DNA of 39,382 nucleotides from contig JBOHUE010000138.1 of the NCBI GenBank assembly GCA_050734185.1, positions 1 through 39,382 of the forward strand, read 5' to 3'. Of the stretch, positions 8,705 to 16,276 are shown piece by piece; position 1 is the stretch's first letter, and the number at the start of each line of letters is the position of its first letter. Both the position numbers and the translations under genes were made by a program. This DNA is from JAFALX01 sp050734185 (GTDB lineage: Bacteria > Chloroflexota > Dormibacteria > Aeolococcales > Aeolococcaceae). Below the pieces are notes generated by a model. That model saw only the letters and a list, made by a program, of their open reading frames with translations. It was not told the origin of the DNA and did not search any database.

Positions 8705-9036
8705 GCGAAGAGACGCTGGCGGTCGCGGAGTGGGACCCGTTCGCGGCGCAGCCGGTGCGCACGTCCGTGCAGTGGCGCTGGGGAACGCTGCGCGTCGGCG
8801 ACACCGTCCGTCTGACTCCACGCGGTGGAGCGGACGTCATCGACATCGCACTGCGCGGCCGGCTGGCCGCGGTGGAGTCGATCGAGATGGATTACGAGGA
8901 TCGCATCCACGTCGCGGTGGTCGTCGACGACGACCCGGGCAGGGAGTTCGGGCTCATGCGCCAGCCGGGCCATCGCTTCTTCTTCAGCGTCGACGACATC
9001 GAGCCGCCCACGCGTGCTGAGGCGAGCGATGGCTGA
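8701..9036 (+). CDS. Small conserved hydrogenase-associated protein
   Basis: This 111-aa protein starts at a GTG at 8701 that overlaps the previous stop. The centre reads WRWGTLRVGDTVRLTPR, followed by ESIEMDYEDRIHVAVVVDDDPGRE and GHRFFFSVDDIEP. That is a compact beta-barrel-like pattern similar in flavour to KOW/SH3 or HypC-type folds. No cysteines are present, so it is not a HypC. I know homologs only as unnamed proteins in hydrogenase loci. It overlaps the protease gene by 8 bases. Confidence 0.8.
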   Translation: MSEETLAVAEWDPFAAQPVRTSVQWRWGTLRVGDTVRLTPRGGADVIDIALRGRLAAVESIEMDYEDRIHVAVVVDDDPGREFGLMRQPGHRFFFSVDDIEPPTRAEASDG

Positions 9037-9577
9037 CGCACGCGTGCTCGTCGCCGGAATCGGCAACGTATTCCTCGGTGATGACGCGTTCGGCGTCGAG
9101 GTCGCCCAGCTGCTGCTGCGCCGGCAGTCGCTGCCCGCCGAGGTGAAGGTGGTCGACTACGGCATCCGCGGCTACGACGTCGCGTACGAGATGCTCAACG
9201 ACTACGAGGCGACTGTCCTCATCGACGCCACCTCGCGCGGCGACGCAGCAGGAACGGTGTATGTCATCGAACCCGACCTCGATTCCGATCTGCCCAACCC
9301 GGATGACATGCCGGACCATGGCCAGGGTGCGTTCCAGGGACACGCGATGACTCCCGCGGCCGTGTTCACGCTCGTGCGCACGCTCGGCGGCACTCCCCGT
9401 CGCGTGCTCATCGTGGGCTGCGAACCCGAGAGCCTCGGCGACGAGACCATTGGGCAGATGGGTCTCACCGAAACAGTGGAGCGCGCAGTCCCCACCGGCG
9501 CAGACACGGTGGAGCACCTGGTGCGCGATGTGCTCACGTCGACCGTCACCACGCGCGAGGCCGTGCCCCATGCATGA
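9029..9577 (+). CDS. Hydrogenase maturation endopeptidase (HyaD/HupD-like)
   Basis: This 182-aa protein belongs to the peptidase M52 family, which removes the C-terminal tail of the large subunit after nickel insertion. The signature GIGNVFLGDDAFG sits at residues 10-22 with D18 and D19. GHAMTP with H105 matches the third metal-contact region, and YGIRGYDVAYEM the middle one. The substrate is presumably the 19-residue tail of HhyL in the same operon. The ATG at 9029 lies within the end of the preceding gene. The stop overlaps the hypA start by 8 bases. Confidence 0.93.
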   Translation: MADARVLVAGIGNVFLGDDAFGVEVAQLLLRRQSLPAEVKVVDYGIRGYDVAYEMLNDYEATVLIDATSRGDAAGTVYVIEPDLDSDLPNPDDMPDHGQGAFQGHAMTPAAVFTLVRTLGGTPRRVLIVGCEPESLGDETIGQMGLTETVERAVPTGADTVEHLVRDVLTSTVTTREAVPHA

Positions 9578-9890
9578 GATGGGTCTGGCGCAGGCCATTG
9601 CCAGCGTCGTCGAGGATGTCGCCGGCCACCGTGCGGTGGAGCGCGTCAGCGTGCGCGTCGGCTCGGCGCAGGCAATGACCGTCGACAGCCTGGCGTTCAA
9701 CTTCACGCTGCTCACCGAGGGAACGCCGCTGGCTTCGGCCGTTCTTGACGTGACGCCGGTTGCGGGCGACGGCGTCCGCGTGGACGAGATCGTGCTCGAC
9801 GGCGGCGACGTCATCCGCCCGGCCGTCATCGACATAGTCGAGCCGCCGCATGCGGCCGAGGACCATCACAGACATCCCGCGTGGCAATGA
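9570..9890 (+). CDS. hypA: HypA-like nickel chaperone lacking the zinc domain
   Basis: The protein has 106 aa. It begins MHEMGLAQAIASVVED, the HypA N-terminus in which His2 is the nickel ligand, and continues with VERVSVRVGSAQAMTVDSLAFNF as in HypA/HybF. The zinc-binding part normally has two CxxC pairs. Here the equivalent region (from about residue 68) has no cysteine at all and ends with a His-rich tail (EDHHRHP). The other frames over 9760-9930 do not hide the missing cysteines, so a frameshift is not the cause. It may deliver nickel with the His tail, or act only as a scaffold. No hypB is found in the window. Confidence 0.85.
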   Translation: MHEMGLAQAIASVVEDVAGHRAVERVSVRVGSAQAMTVDSLAFNFTLLTEGTPLASAVLDVTPVAGDGVRVDEIVLDGGDVIRPAVIDIVEPPHAAEDHHRHPAWQ

Positions 9891-9931
9891 CACGCGACGA
9901 GTAGCAGCAAGCATTCACTGGAGGTATTGAC

Positions 9932-10060
9932 ATGTCGATCTCGATGGGCCGCGGCGGCGGTCTCGGCGGCCTCGTGCGTCTGATCGTGCTCGGCGCATTG
10001 ATCGGCGCCGTGCTCAACTCGAAGGACATCCAGCGGTATCTGCGCATCCGCAGCATGTAG
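9932..10060 (+). CDS. 42-aa membrane peptide, DUF6893-like
   Basis: A small ORF of 42 codons follows a strong GGAGGT at 9920-9925, with 6 bases before the ATG. The peptide has a Gly-rich N-terminus, one hydrophobic helix (LVRLIVLGALIGAVL) and a conserved-looking basic end DIQRYLRIRSM. This ending matches DUF6893 small proteins of actinobacterial-type genomes. One transmembrane helix with positive charges after it suggests a membrane anchor or adaptor. Its place between hypA and a YceI gene suggests that it helps bring the soluble hydrogenase to the membrane, which is inference. Confidence 0.8.
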   Translation: MSISMGRGGGLGGLVRLIVLGALIGAVLNSKDIQRYLRIRSM

Positions 10061-10077
10061 CGCGGCCGTAGCTGCCG

Positions 10078-10590
10078 ATGCCACGTTTCAGCGTCGACAC
10101 GCGCCGATCCACAGTGGACATCGGCCTTCGTGTGAACCTGCATCCGTCGCACATCACCGCGACCGGGGTTCGCGGCACCATCGAGTGCGAGCTGGATGAT
10201 CACGGGCGTCCCGACCTGGAGCGACCGTACTCGGCCGAGCTGACTCTGCCCGTGGACGCGATCAGTTCGGGCATCGGCCTGCAGGACCGGGAGATGCGCC
10301 GGCGCATGGGCGCGTCCCGCTACCCTGTCATCACGGCGCGCGTCGTGCACGGCGAGCCCGGTGCCGACGGCGATGGAAGCTTCCGGGCAACGGCGAAGCT
10401 GACCATTCACGGGCAGACACGCGAGGTGACCGGAGAGGTGCGGTTCTCGCTGTCGGACTCGACTGTGCAGGCGGATGCACAGGCGGTGATCAACATCAAG
10501 GACTTCGGCATCGACCCGCCGCGCCTCATCGTCCTGCGGGTCGAGCCGGACGTGGATGTTCGCGCCCACATTGTGGCGGAGCCTCAATAG
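10078..10590 (+). CDS. YceI-family protein without signal peptide
   Basis: This is a 170-aa YceI-like lipocalin-type beta barrel: FSVDTRRSTVDIGLRV at the start, then FRATAKLTIHGQTREVTGEV near residues 101-120 and INIKDFGIDPP near 141-151. YceI proteins with known structures bind polyisoprenoid or isoprenoid-quinone chains, usually in the periplasm. This copy has no signal peptide, so it should stay in the cytoplasm. Its position inside the hydrogenase locus suggests carrying menaquinone or another isoprenoid to the enzyme, which is inference. The start is the ATG at 10078, 17 bases after the small membrane peptide; no strong ribosome binding site is visible. Confidence 0.88.
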   Translation: MPRFSVDTRRSTVDIGLRVNLHPSHITATGVRGTIECELDDHGRPDLERPYSAELTLPVDAISSGIGLQDREMRRRMGASRYPVITARVVHGEPGADGDGSFRATAKLTIHGQTREVTGEVRFSLSDSTVQADAQAVINIKDFGIDPPRLIVLRVEPDVDVRAHIVAEPQ

Positions 10591-10618
10591 CGGAAACAGA
10601 GTACGAGGAGGTACAAGG

Positions 10619-10813
10619 ATGTTTGAACGGCTTGTGATCTTTGGAATCGGCTATGTGCTCGGGGCACAGGCGGGCCGCCAGGCGCTCGACGACCTGGGCG
10701 ACACCGTCCGCAGCTTCCTCAACCGCGACGACGTGAAGACCGTGCTCAGCCTGGCCGGCGGTCTGGTGGAGGAGCGGATGAACACCCGGTCGGAGGGACT
10801 GCGCGTAGCCTGA
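10619..10813 (+). CDS. 64-aa small membrane protein (glycine-zipper type)
   Basis: The gene follows a strong GAGGAGGT at 10605-10612. The N-terminal 20 residues (FERLVIFGIGYVLGAQAGRQ) form one short hydrophobic helix with a GxxxG-like Gly/Ala pattern, as in YtxH-like small proteins. The remainder is an amphipathic helix ending NTRSEGLRVA. It lies 28 bases after the YceI gene and 4 bases before hypF. Function is unknown. It could be a second membrane adaptor of the hydrogenase. Confidence 0.75.
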   Translation: MFERLVIFGIGYVLGAQAGRQALDDLGDTVRSFLNRDDVKTVLSLAGGLVEERMNTRSEGLRVA

Positions 10814-10817
10814 GTCC

Positions 10818-13193
10818 ATGACCCTGGCCACCCCGCCCCACGCCGGCGGAGCCACCGCCCCGCAACCGGCGGGAGATGGGCGAAGCCTGCGGCGCCGCTT
10901 CACGGTCCGCGGGGTGGTTCAGGGCGTGGGCTTCCGTCCGTTCGTCTGGACGCTTGCTTCGCGGCTGTCGCTGACTGGAACCGTGCGGAACACGTCCGGT
11001 GCGGTGCTGATCGAGGTCCAGGGGCCGCACGCGGCACTGGTCGCGTTCGGCAGCGCACTGCGCGCTGAGGCCCCGCGACTCGCGCGCATCGACGCGGTCG
11101 AAACCGACGACGTGGAGATCGGGGGCGACAGCGAGTTCCGAATCGTCGAGAGCCAGGCAATCGCGGGCGAGTACCAGCCCATCGCGCCCGACGCCGCTAC
11201 CTGTCCGGAGTGCGTCGCCGACATCTTCGACCCGGCGAACCGGCGCCACTGCTATCCCTTCACCAACTGCACTAACTGCGGACCGCGCTTCACCATCATC
11301 GAGGACGTCCCGTACGACCGCGCCCTGACGACGATGCGGGCGTTCACCATGTGTAGCGCCTGCCGCCGCGAGTACGACGACCCGTCCGACCGCCGCTTCC
11401 ACGCGCAGCCCAATGCGTGTCCGCAATGCGGCCCCCGGCTCTGGTTCTCCACCCATGACGGAACGGAGCTCGCGGCCGACGCCATCGAGCTCGCGACACT
11501 GGCGCTTGGCCGCGGCGATGTGATAGCGCTCAAGGGCCTCGGCGGGTTCCAGCTGTGCTGCGATGCGACCGACGAGGCCGCTGTGCGCCGGCTGCGCGAG
11601 CGCAAGCGACGGCCGCAGAAGCCGTTCGCGGTCATGTGCGCGGACCTCGAGGATGTGCGCGAGCTCTGCGAGGTCTCGGCCGACGAGGCGGCCACGCTCA
11701 CCGGCACCGCCCGGCCTGTCGTGCTCCTCCGCCTGCGACGAGACGGTCTCCGTCGGACGCCGCCGCCCTCGGTGGCGCCCGGCCTGCACGAGCTCGGCGT
11801 GATGCTTCCCTACACGCCGCTGCACCACCTCCTGCTGCGAAGCTGCGGCGGCCCGCTGGTCATGACGAGCGGCAATGTCACCGAGGAACCCATCGCCAAG
11901 GACAACGAGGAGGGGATCGCCCGGCTCGGCAGCATCGCCGACGGATTCCTCCTCCACGATCGCGACATCTACGCCCGCTACGACGACTCGGTGGTGCGGC
12001 TGCTCGACGGGTCAGAGCGCGTGATCCGGCGGGCTCGCGGCTACTGCCCGCTGCCGGTGCGAATCGGAGGCAGCGCCCAGGTGCTTGCGCTCGGCGGGCA
12101 CCTCAAGAACACCTTCTGCTTGCTCCGGGGCGGCAACGCCTTTGCCGGGCCGCATATCGGCGACCTCGACAACCCGAAGACCTTGGAGCACCACCACGAG
12201 GCACTCGAAACCTACCTCCGGCTGTTCCGCGCGGAACCTTCCGTTGTGGCTGCCGACCTGCACCCGGACTACGCGTCGACCCGCCTGGCCGAGCAGTGGT
12301 GGGACCGGGGCGCCCGCCCCGTCCGCATCCAGCATCACCACGCCCACATCGCGAGCGTCATGGCCGAGCACGGGCTGCGCGGCCAGGTGATCGGCGTCGC
12401 CTTCGACGGCGTGGGGTACGGTCCGGACGGCTCCATCTGGGGCGGCGAGCTGCTGCTCTGCGACGAGCGGACGTTTGTCCGAGCCGGCCACCTGACGCCT
12501 GTGCGCCAGCCCGGTGGCGACGCGGCTGCCCACGAGGGATGGCGCATGGCCATCGCGTACCTCGCCGCCGCCGGCACGCTCCCCGGCACCCCCGGCGACG
12601 TCCTCTCGGGGCCCGGCGTCCCCGACGAGCGGCGCTGGCGCCTTGTGTCGCGGGTGGCTCTGAGCGCCGGTGCCCCGATCAGCACGAGTGCCGGACGTCT
12701 GTTCGACGCCGTCGCCAGCCTCCTCGACGTGGCGCACCTGTCGACCTTCGAGGCCGAGGCGGCGATGCGGCTCGAGGCACTCGCGGCAGCGATCGACCCG
12801 GCGCAGATCGAGTCGCTCCCTGCCGCCTTAGTGCCTGCCGACGCCGCCGACGCTCCGCTCGTGCTGGACACCGTGGGACTGGTAAGCGGCCTACTGGAGG
12901 AGCGGCGCCGGGGGCGCCCCGCGGCCGAGCTGGCCGCCGCGTTCCACGAGAGCCTGGCTCAGATGGTCGCCGCCGCCTGCCTGGAGCTCAGCCGTCGCCG
13001 CTCCGTCCGCCGTGTCGCCCTCAGCGGCGGCGTCTTCCAGAACGCGCTCCTCTCGAGCCGGTTGGAGCGGTTGCTCCGAGAGCGCGACTTAGACGTCTAC
13101 AGCAATCAGCAGATTCCCGCAAACGACGGCGGCATCAGCGTTGGCCAGGCGCTGATTGCGGCTGCTCTCGATTCCGAACATGGCCTACCATGA
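10818..13193 (+). CDS. hypF: Carbamoyltransferase HypF
   Basis: This 791-aa enzyme makes the carbamoyl group, from carbamoyl phosphate and ATP, that HypE turns into the cyanide ligands of the NiFe site. All expected domains are present in order: acylphosphatase (RGVVQGVGFRPFV at 31-43), the double zinc finger (CPEC 129-132, CTNC 151-154, CSAC 179-182, CPQC 201-204), a YrdC-like domain (about 220-400, with KGLGGFQL and RRPQKPFAVM) and a Kae1/TobZ-like domain with HHHAH at 506-510. The length is normal. The ATG at 10818 follows the previous stop by 4 bases. Confidence 0.97.
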   Translation: MTLATPPHAGGATAPQPAGDGRSLRRRFTVRGVVQGVGFRPFVWTLASRLSLTGTVRNTSGAVLIEVQGPHAALVAFGSALRAEAPRLARIDAVETDDVEIGGDSEFRIVESQAIAGEYQPIAPDAATCPECVADIFDPANRRHCYPFTNCTNCGPRFTIIEDVPYDRALTTMRAFTMCSACRREYDDPSDRRFHAQPNACPQCGPRLWFSTHDGTELAADAIELATLALGRGDVIALKGLGGFQLCCDATDEAAVRRLRERKRRPQKPFAVMCADLEDVRELCEVSADEAATLTGTARPVVLLRLRRDGLRRTPPPSVAPGLHELGVMLPYTPLHHLLLRSCGGPLVMTSGNVTEEPIAKDNEEGIARLGSIADGFLLHDRDIYARYDDSVVRLLDGSERVIRRARGYCPLPVRIGGSAQVLALGGHLKNTFCLLRGGNAFAGPHIGDLDNPKTLEHHHEALETYLRLFRAEPSVVAADLHPDYASTRLAEQWWDRGARPVRIQHHHAHIASVMAEHGLRGQVIGVAFDGVGYGPDGSIWGGELLLCDERTFVRAGHLTPVRQPGGDAAAHEGWRMAIAYLAAAGTLPGTPGDVLSGPGVPDERRWRLVSRVALSAGAPISTSAGRLFDAVASLLDVAHLSTFEAEAAMRLEALAAAIDPAQIESLPAALVPADAADAPLVLDTVGLVSGLLEERRRGRPAAELAAAFHESLAQMVAAACLELSRRRSVRRVALSGGVFQNALLSSRLERLLRERDLDVYSNQQIPANDGGISVGQALIAAALDSEHGLP

Positions 13194-13244
13194 GCGTTTA
13201 GGTAGGTGCGCGACGTACATAGGTACAGTAGGTAGGGCGAGGAG

Positions 13245-13865
13245 ATGCAGGAGACCCGGGTGACACCGGCAACCGATCTCGAGTTCGTGGAGGACCGGGT
13301 TGCCGAGCGCTTGCGCCGCGGCGAGGCCTTCTTCACGGCCAACGCCGGCGGCATCGCCGCCTGCGCGTCCGCCGTGGCGGACCGCTTCTTCGCCGGGGCG
13401 ACCCTGCTGGTCTTCGGCGACGGGCCCCACGCCACCGACGCGCAGCACAACTCGGTCGAGTTCGTCCACCCCGTCCTGCCCGGCTGCCGTGCGCTGCCGG
13501 CCATCTCGCTCAGCAACGACATCGCGACCGTCACCGGGATCATGCACAGCGAGGCCGCGGTCGACGTGTACGCGCACCAGGTGCGCGTGCTCGGCCGCGC
13601 CGGCGACGTCGCCCTGGCTTTTGCGCACGAGCCACTGCAGGAATCGGTGCTGCGCGCCTTGCGTGAGGCGCGCACTCGGGGCATGCTGACAGTGGCCCTG
13701 ACCTCAGGCCCCGACAGCATCCCGCAGGATCTTGCCGATCATCAATTCCACGCGCAGGACCCAGATCTTCTGATGGCTCACGAGCTGCATCTGGCCACGT
13801 ACCACATGCTCTGGGAGCTGGCGCACATAGTGCTGAACCACCGCGGAATAGGGGAAGCACCGTGA
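13245..13865 (+). CDS. SIS-domain protein, divergent GmhA-like (copy 1)
   Basis: The protein has 206 aa with a sugar isomerase (SIS) fold: LLVFGDGPHATDAQHNSVEF in place of the usual GNGGSA loop, then LPAISLSNDIATVTGI and a C-terminal LHLATYHMLWELAHIVL. Sedoheptulose-7-phosphate isomerases (GmhA) are the nearest recognised group, but the phosphate-binding loop is altered, so catalysis is doubtful. Either ATG 13245 or GTG 13260 could be the start. GGAG at 13250-13253 is better spaced for the GTG, whereas AGGAG directly abuts the ATG. It overlaps the HypC-like gene by GTGA. SIS proteins recur in this type of hydrogenase locus; their role is not known. Confidence 0.82.
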   Translation: MQETRVTPATDLEFVEDRVAERLRRGEAFFTANAGGIAACASAVADRFFAGATLLVFGDGPHATDAQHNSVEFVHPVLPGCRALPAISLSNDIATVTGIMHSEAAVDVYAHQVRVLGRAGDVALAFAHEPLQESVLRALREARTRGMLTVALTSGPDSIPQDLADHQFHAQDPDLLMAHELHLATYHMLWELAHIVLNHRGIGEAP

Positions 13866-14092
13866 GCGCGGACCACGAGGTCTGCATTACGTGCTCGGAC
13901 CAGCTGCTGCGCATGGTGGTTGACGCAGTCGATGACGACCTCATGATCGCCACCGGCACCATCGACGGCGAGCCCGCGGAGATCGGCGTGGATCTCATCG
14001 ATGGCGTGCATCCGGGTGACGTACTGCTCTGCCACGGCGGCGTGGCGTTGCAGCGCGTCAGCGAAGCGACCGGGATCGAGATCAACCTGTGA
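13862..14092 (+). CDS. Atypical HypC/HupF-family chaperone (second HypC)
   Basis: The protein has 76 aa. The fold pattern (short beta strands with PAEIGVDLIDGVHPGDVLLCHGGVALQRVSE) is that of HypC, which carries the Fe(CN)2CO group from HypD to the large subunit. Standard HypC has a catalytic Cys at position 2 (MCLAIP). Here the cysteines are C8 and C11 in HEVCITCSD, so the chemistry or partner may differ. It sits between two SIS-domain genes, overlapping both by 4 bases. A normal HypC is encoded at 14757-15086, making this an extra, specialised copy. Confidence 0.8.
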   Translation: MSADHEVCITCSDQLLRMVVDAVDDDLMIATGTIDGEPAEIGVDLIDGVHPGDVLLCHGGVALQRVSEATGIEINL

Positions 14093-14766
14093 GCGAGACC
14101 GGACGCGACGCCTTCTCGCAGCTGCTGTATCCGATGCTGACCCCGCAGCCCCGTGTCGACGATCGCGTAGTCCGCGAGCTCGCCGAGGCGCCGCTGCTCA
14201 AGTCAGCGGAGAGCAACCGGCTGCGGCTGCAGGCGATGAGCGAGTTCAGCGAGGAGCTCATCAGCACGGCGGGCGAGGTGGCAGACGTGTTCCGCGGCCA
14301 CGGCCGTCTCCTCGCCATCGGCAACGGCGGCAGTGCCACGTCGGCGGCCGACATCGTCGCCGAGCTCATGTCGCCGCCGCACTCCGGCCAGCCGCTGCCC
14401 GCGCTGTGCCTCACCAACGATGTCGCGGTCGTCACCGGCATCGCCAACGACGTCAGCTTCGACGACGTGGTCCTGCGCCAGATCATCGCGTTCGGGCGCG
14501 GAGGCGACGTGGTGCTGGCTGTCTCCACGAGCGGCCAATCGGAGAACCTCATCCGGGGTCTGCGCGAGGCGCACCGCCGCGGGCTGCGCACCATCGCGCT
14601 GTGCGGCTACGACGGCGGACGCATCGCGCGCGAGACATCCGTCGACCACTGTTTCATCGTTCGGTCAAGTAGTGTTCATCGCATTCAGGAAGTACAGATG
14701 ACGCTCTACCACCTGCTCCTCGAGCTGGTGCAGCGGGCGCTCGCGGAGGAGAAGATATGTGCCTAG
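14089..14766 (+). CDS. SIS-domain protein, GmhA-like (copy 2)
   Basis: This 225-aa protein has an intact GmhA-type SIS domain: AIGNGGSATSAADIVAEL near residues 69-86, LCLTNDVAVVTGIAND, then VLAVSTSGQSENLIRG. The last is the Ser/Thr-rich sugar-phosphate loop. Compared with copy 1 the phosphate site is kept, so it may still bind a phosphosugar. The GTG start at 14089 overlaps the HypC-like stop, and its end overlaps the hypC start by 10 bases. Although it would usually be annotated as a sedoheptulose-7-phosphate isomerase, no LPS heptose genes lie nearby and its place between hyp genes suggests a hydrogenase-linked job, still unknown. Confidence 0.85.
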   Translation: MSETGRDAFSQLLYPMLTPQPRVDDRVVRELAEAPLLKSAESNRLRLQAMSEFSEELISTAGEVADVFRGHGRLLAIGNGGSATSAADIVAELMSPPHSGQPLPALCLTNDVAVVTGIANDVSFDDVVLRQIIAFGRGGDVVLAVSTSGQSENLIRGLREAHRRGLRTIALCGYDGGRIARETSVDHCFIVRSSSVHRIQEVQMTLYHLLLELVQRALAEEKICA

Positions 14767-15086
14767 CGATTCCGGCGCGCCTGGTGGACTATGTCGACGA
14801 TGACCGCCAGTACGGCAAGGTGGAGCTAGGGGGTGTGACCCGCCGCATCAACACCTCGCTGCTCGTGGGCGAGGACGCGACAGAGCCCGGCGAGTACGTG
14901 CTCGTCCACGTGGGCTTCGCGCTCAGCCGCGTCAGCGAGCAGGAGGCCGCGGAGACGCTGCGCATCCTCGAGGAGATGGGTCCGGCCTACACCGACGAGC
15001 TGCAGCAGATCCGCGAATCGCAGGCGATGGAGGAGGAGCTGGTGGGGGCCAACTACCGGCAGAGCAATGGAGGATCCCCAGCATGA
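14757..15086 (+). CDS. hypC: Hydrogenase assembly chaperone HypC
   Basis: The 109-aa protein begins MCLAIPARLVDYVDDD with the essential Cys2, and contains EYVLVHVGFALSRVSEQEA. It binds HypD and the large subunit to transfer the Fe(CN)2CO unit. The C-terminal helix extends to residue 109, somewhat longer than the usual 75-95 aa. The ATG lies in the end of SIS copy 2, and its stop overlaps the hypD start (ATGA). Confidence 0.96.
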   Translation: MCLAIPARLVDYVDDDRQYGKVELGGVTRRINTSLLVGEDATEPGEYVLVHVGFALSRVSEQEAAETLRILEEMGPAYTDELQQIRESQAMEEELVGANYRQSNGGSPA

Positions 15087-16276
15087 AGTTCGCCGACGAG
15101 TTTCGCGACGCCGACATCGCGCGTGCGCTGGGCACGCGCATCGCCGACGAGGCCGGCGACAAGCACTGGAAGGTGATGGAGGTGTGCGGCGGGCACACGC
15201 ACACCATCTTCAAGTACGGCATCGAGGATCTCCTCCCCAGCAACGTCGAGCTCGTGCACGGGCCGGGGTGCCCGGTGTGCGTTATCCCCATGGGGCGCCT
15301 TGACGACGGCATCGCGCTGGCCAAGCGGCCCGGTATCATCTTCACCTGCTTCGGCGACCTCATGCGCGTCCCCGGCAGCGACGGTAGCCTGCTCGACGCC
15401 AAGGCGGCGGGCGCGGACGTGCGCATGGTGTACTCGCCACTGGACGCACTCAAGATCGCTCGTGACAACCCTGACAAAAAGGTGGTCTTCTACGCGATCG
15501 GCTTCGAGACCACGGCGCCGTCCACGGCGCTGACATTGCTGCGTGCCAAGGCAGAGAACCTGCGCAACCTCTTCGTGTTCTGCAACCACGTGACGATCAT
15601 CCCGCCGATGAAGGCGATCCTCGACTCGCCCGACCTGCAGCTCGACGGCTTCCTCGGGCCAGGTCATGTGTCGACTGTCGTCGGCATCCGGCCCTTCGAG
15701 TTCGTGACGCAGACGTATGGCAAGCCCGTCGTCGTCGTCGGCTTCGAGCCCCTCGACATCCTCCAAGGCGTGCACATGGTGATCCAGCAGGTGTTGCAGG
15801 GACGCTGCGAGGTGGAGAACCAGTACACGCGCGTCGTGCACGACGACGGCAACCCCAAGGCGCTCGAGGTGCTGGCACGGGTGTTCCAGCTGCGGACGCA
15901 GTTCGAGTGGCGCGGTCTCGGCTTCATCAGCCAGAGTGCGCTCGAGCTGCGCGACGAGTTCGCCGAGTGGGACGCGGAGAAGGTGTTCACCGTGCCAGGC
16001 GTGCGCGTCGCCGACCCCAAGGCGTGCCAGTGCGGCGAGGTGCTCAAGGGCGTGCTGAAGCCGTGGGAGTGCAAGGTGTTCGGCACCGCGTGCACGCCCG
16101 AGACGCCGATCGGCACGTGCATGGTGTCGTCCGAGGGTGCGTGCGCCGCCTACTACAACTTCGGTCGGTACTCACGTGCGCGTGAGCGCGAGCGGGTGAT
16201 GGCTGCGGGCAATGGCAACGGCGGCGGCAACGGTGCCGTCAAGGAGCTCACGCCCATCGAGGTACGTGCCGGATGA
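15083..16276 (+). CDS. hypD: Hydrogenase maturation protein HypD
   Basis: This 397-aa iron-sulfur protein is the scaffold on which the Fe(CN)2CO group is assembled with HypC and HypE. The key motifs are present: MEVCGGHTHTIFKYG (C35), HGPGCPVCV (C63, C66), FETTAPSTA, and the C-terminal cluster region CQCGEV...WECKVFGTAC...GTCMVSSEGACAAYY. The length is a little above the family norm of about 370 because of a Gly/Asn-rich tail. It overlaps hypC and hypE by 4 bases at each end. Confidence 0.97.
   Translation: MKFADEFRDADIARALGTRIADEAGDKHWKVMEVCGGHTHTIFKYGIEDLLPSNVELVHGPGCPVCVIPMGRLDDGIALAKRPGIIFTCFGDLMRVPGSDGSLLDAKAAGADVRMVYSPLDALKIARDNPDKKVVFYAIGFETTAPSTALTLLRAKAENLRNLFVFCNHVTIIPPMKAILDSPDLQLDGFLGPGHVSTVVGIRPFEFVTQTYGKPVVVVGFEPLDILQGVHMVIQQVLQGRCEVENQYTRVVHDDGNPKALEVLARVFQLRTQFEWRGLGFISQSALELRDEFAEWDAEKVFTVPGVRVADPKACQCGEVLKGVLKPWECKVFGTACTPETPIGTCMVSSEGACAAYYNFGRYSRARERERVMAAGNGNGGGNGAVKELTPIEVRAG

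Noticed and set aside
9760..9931. A frameshift hiding the HypA zinc domain
   Set aside because: The other frames of this stretch lack the two CxxC pairs, so the cysteines are truly absent.
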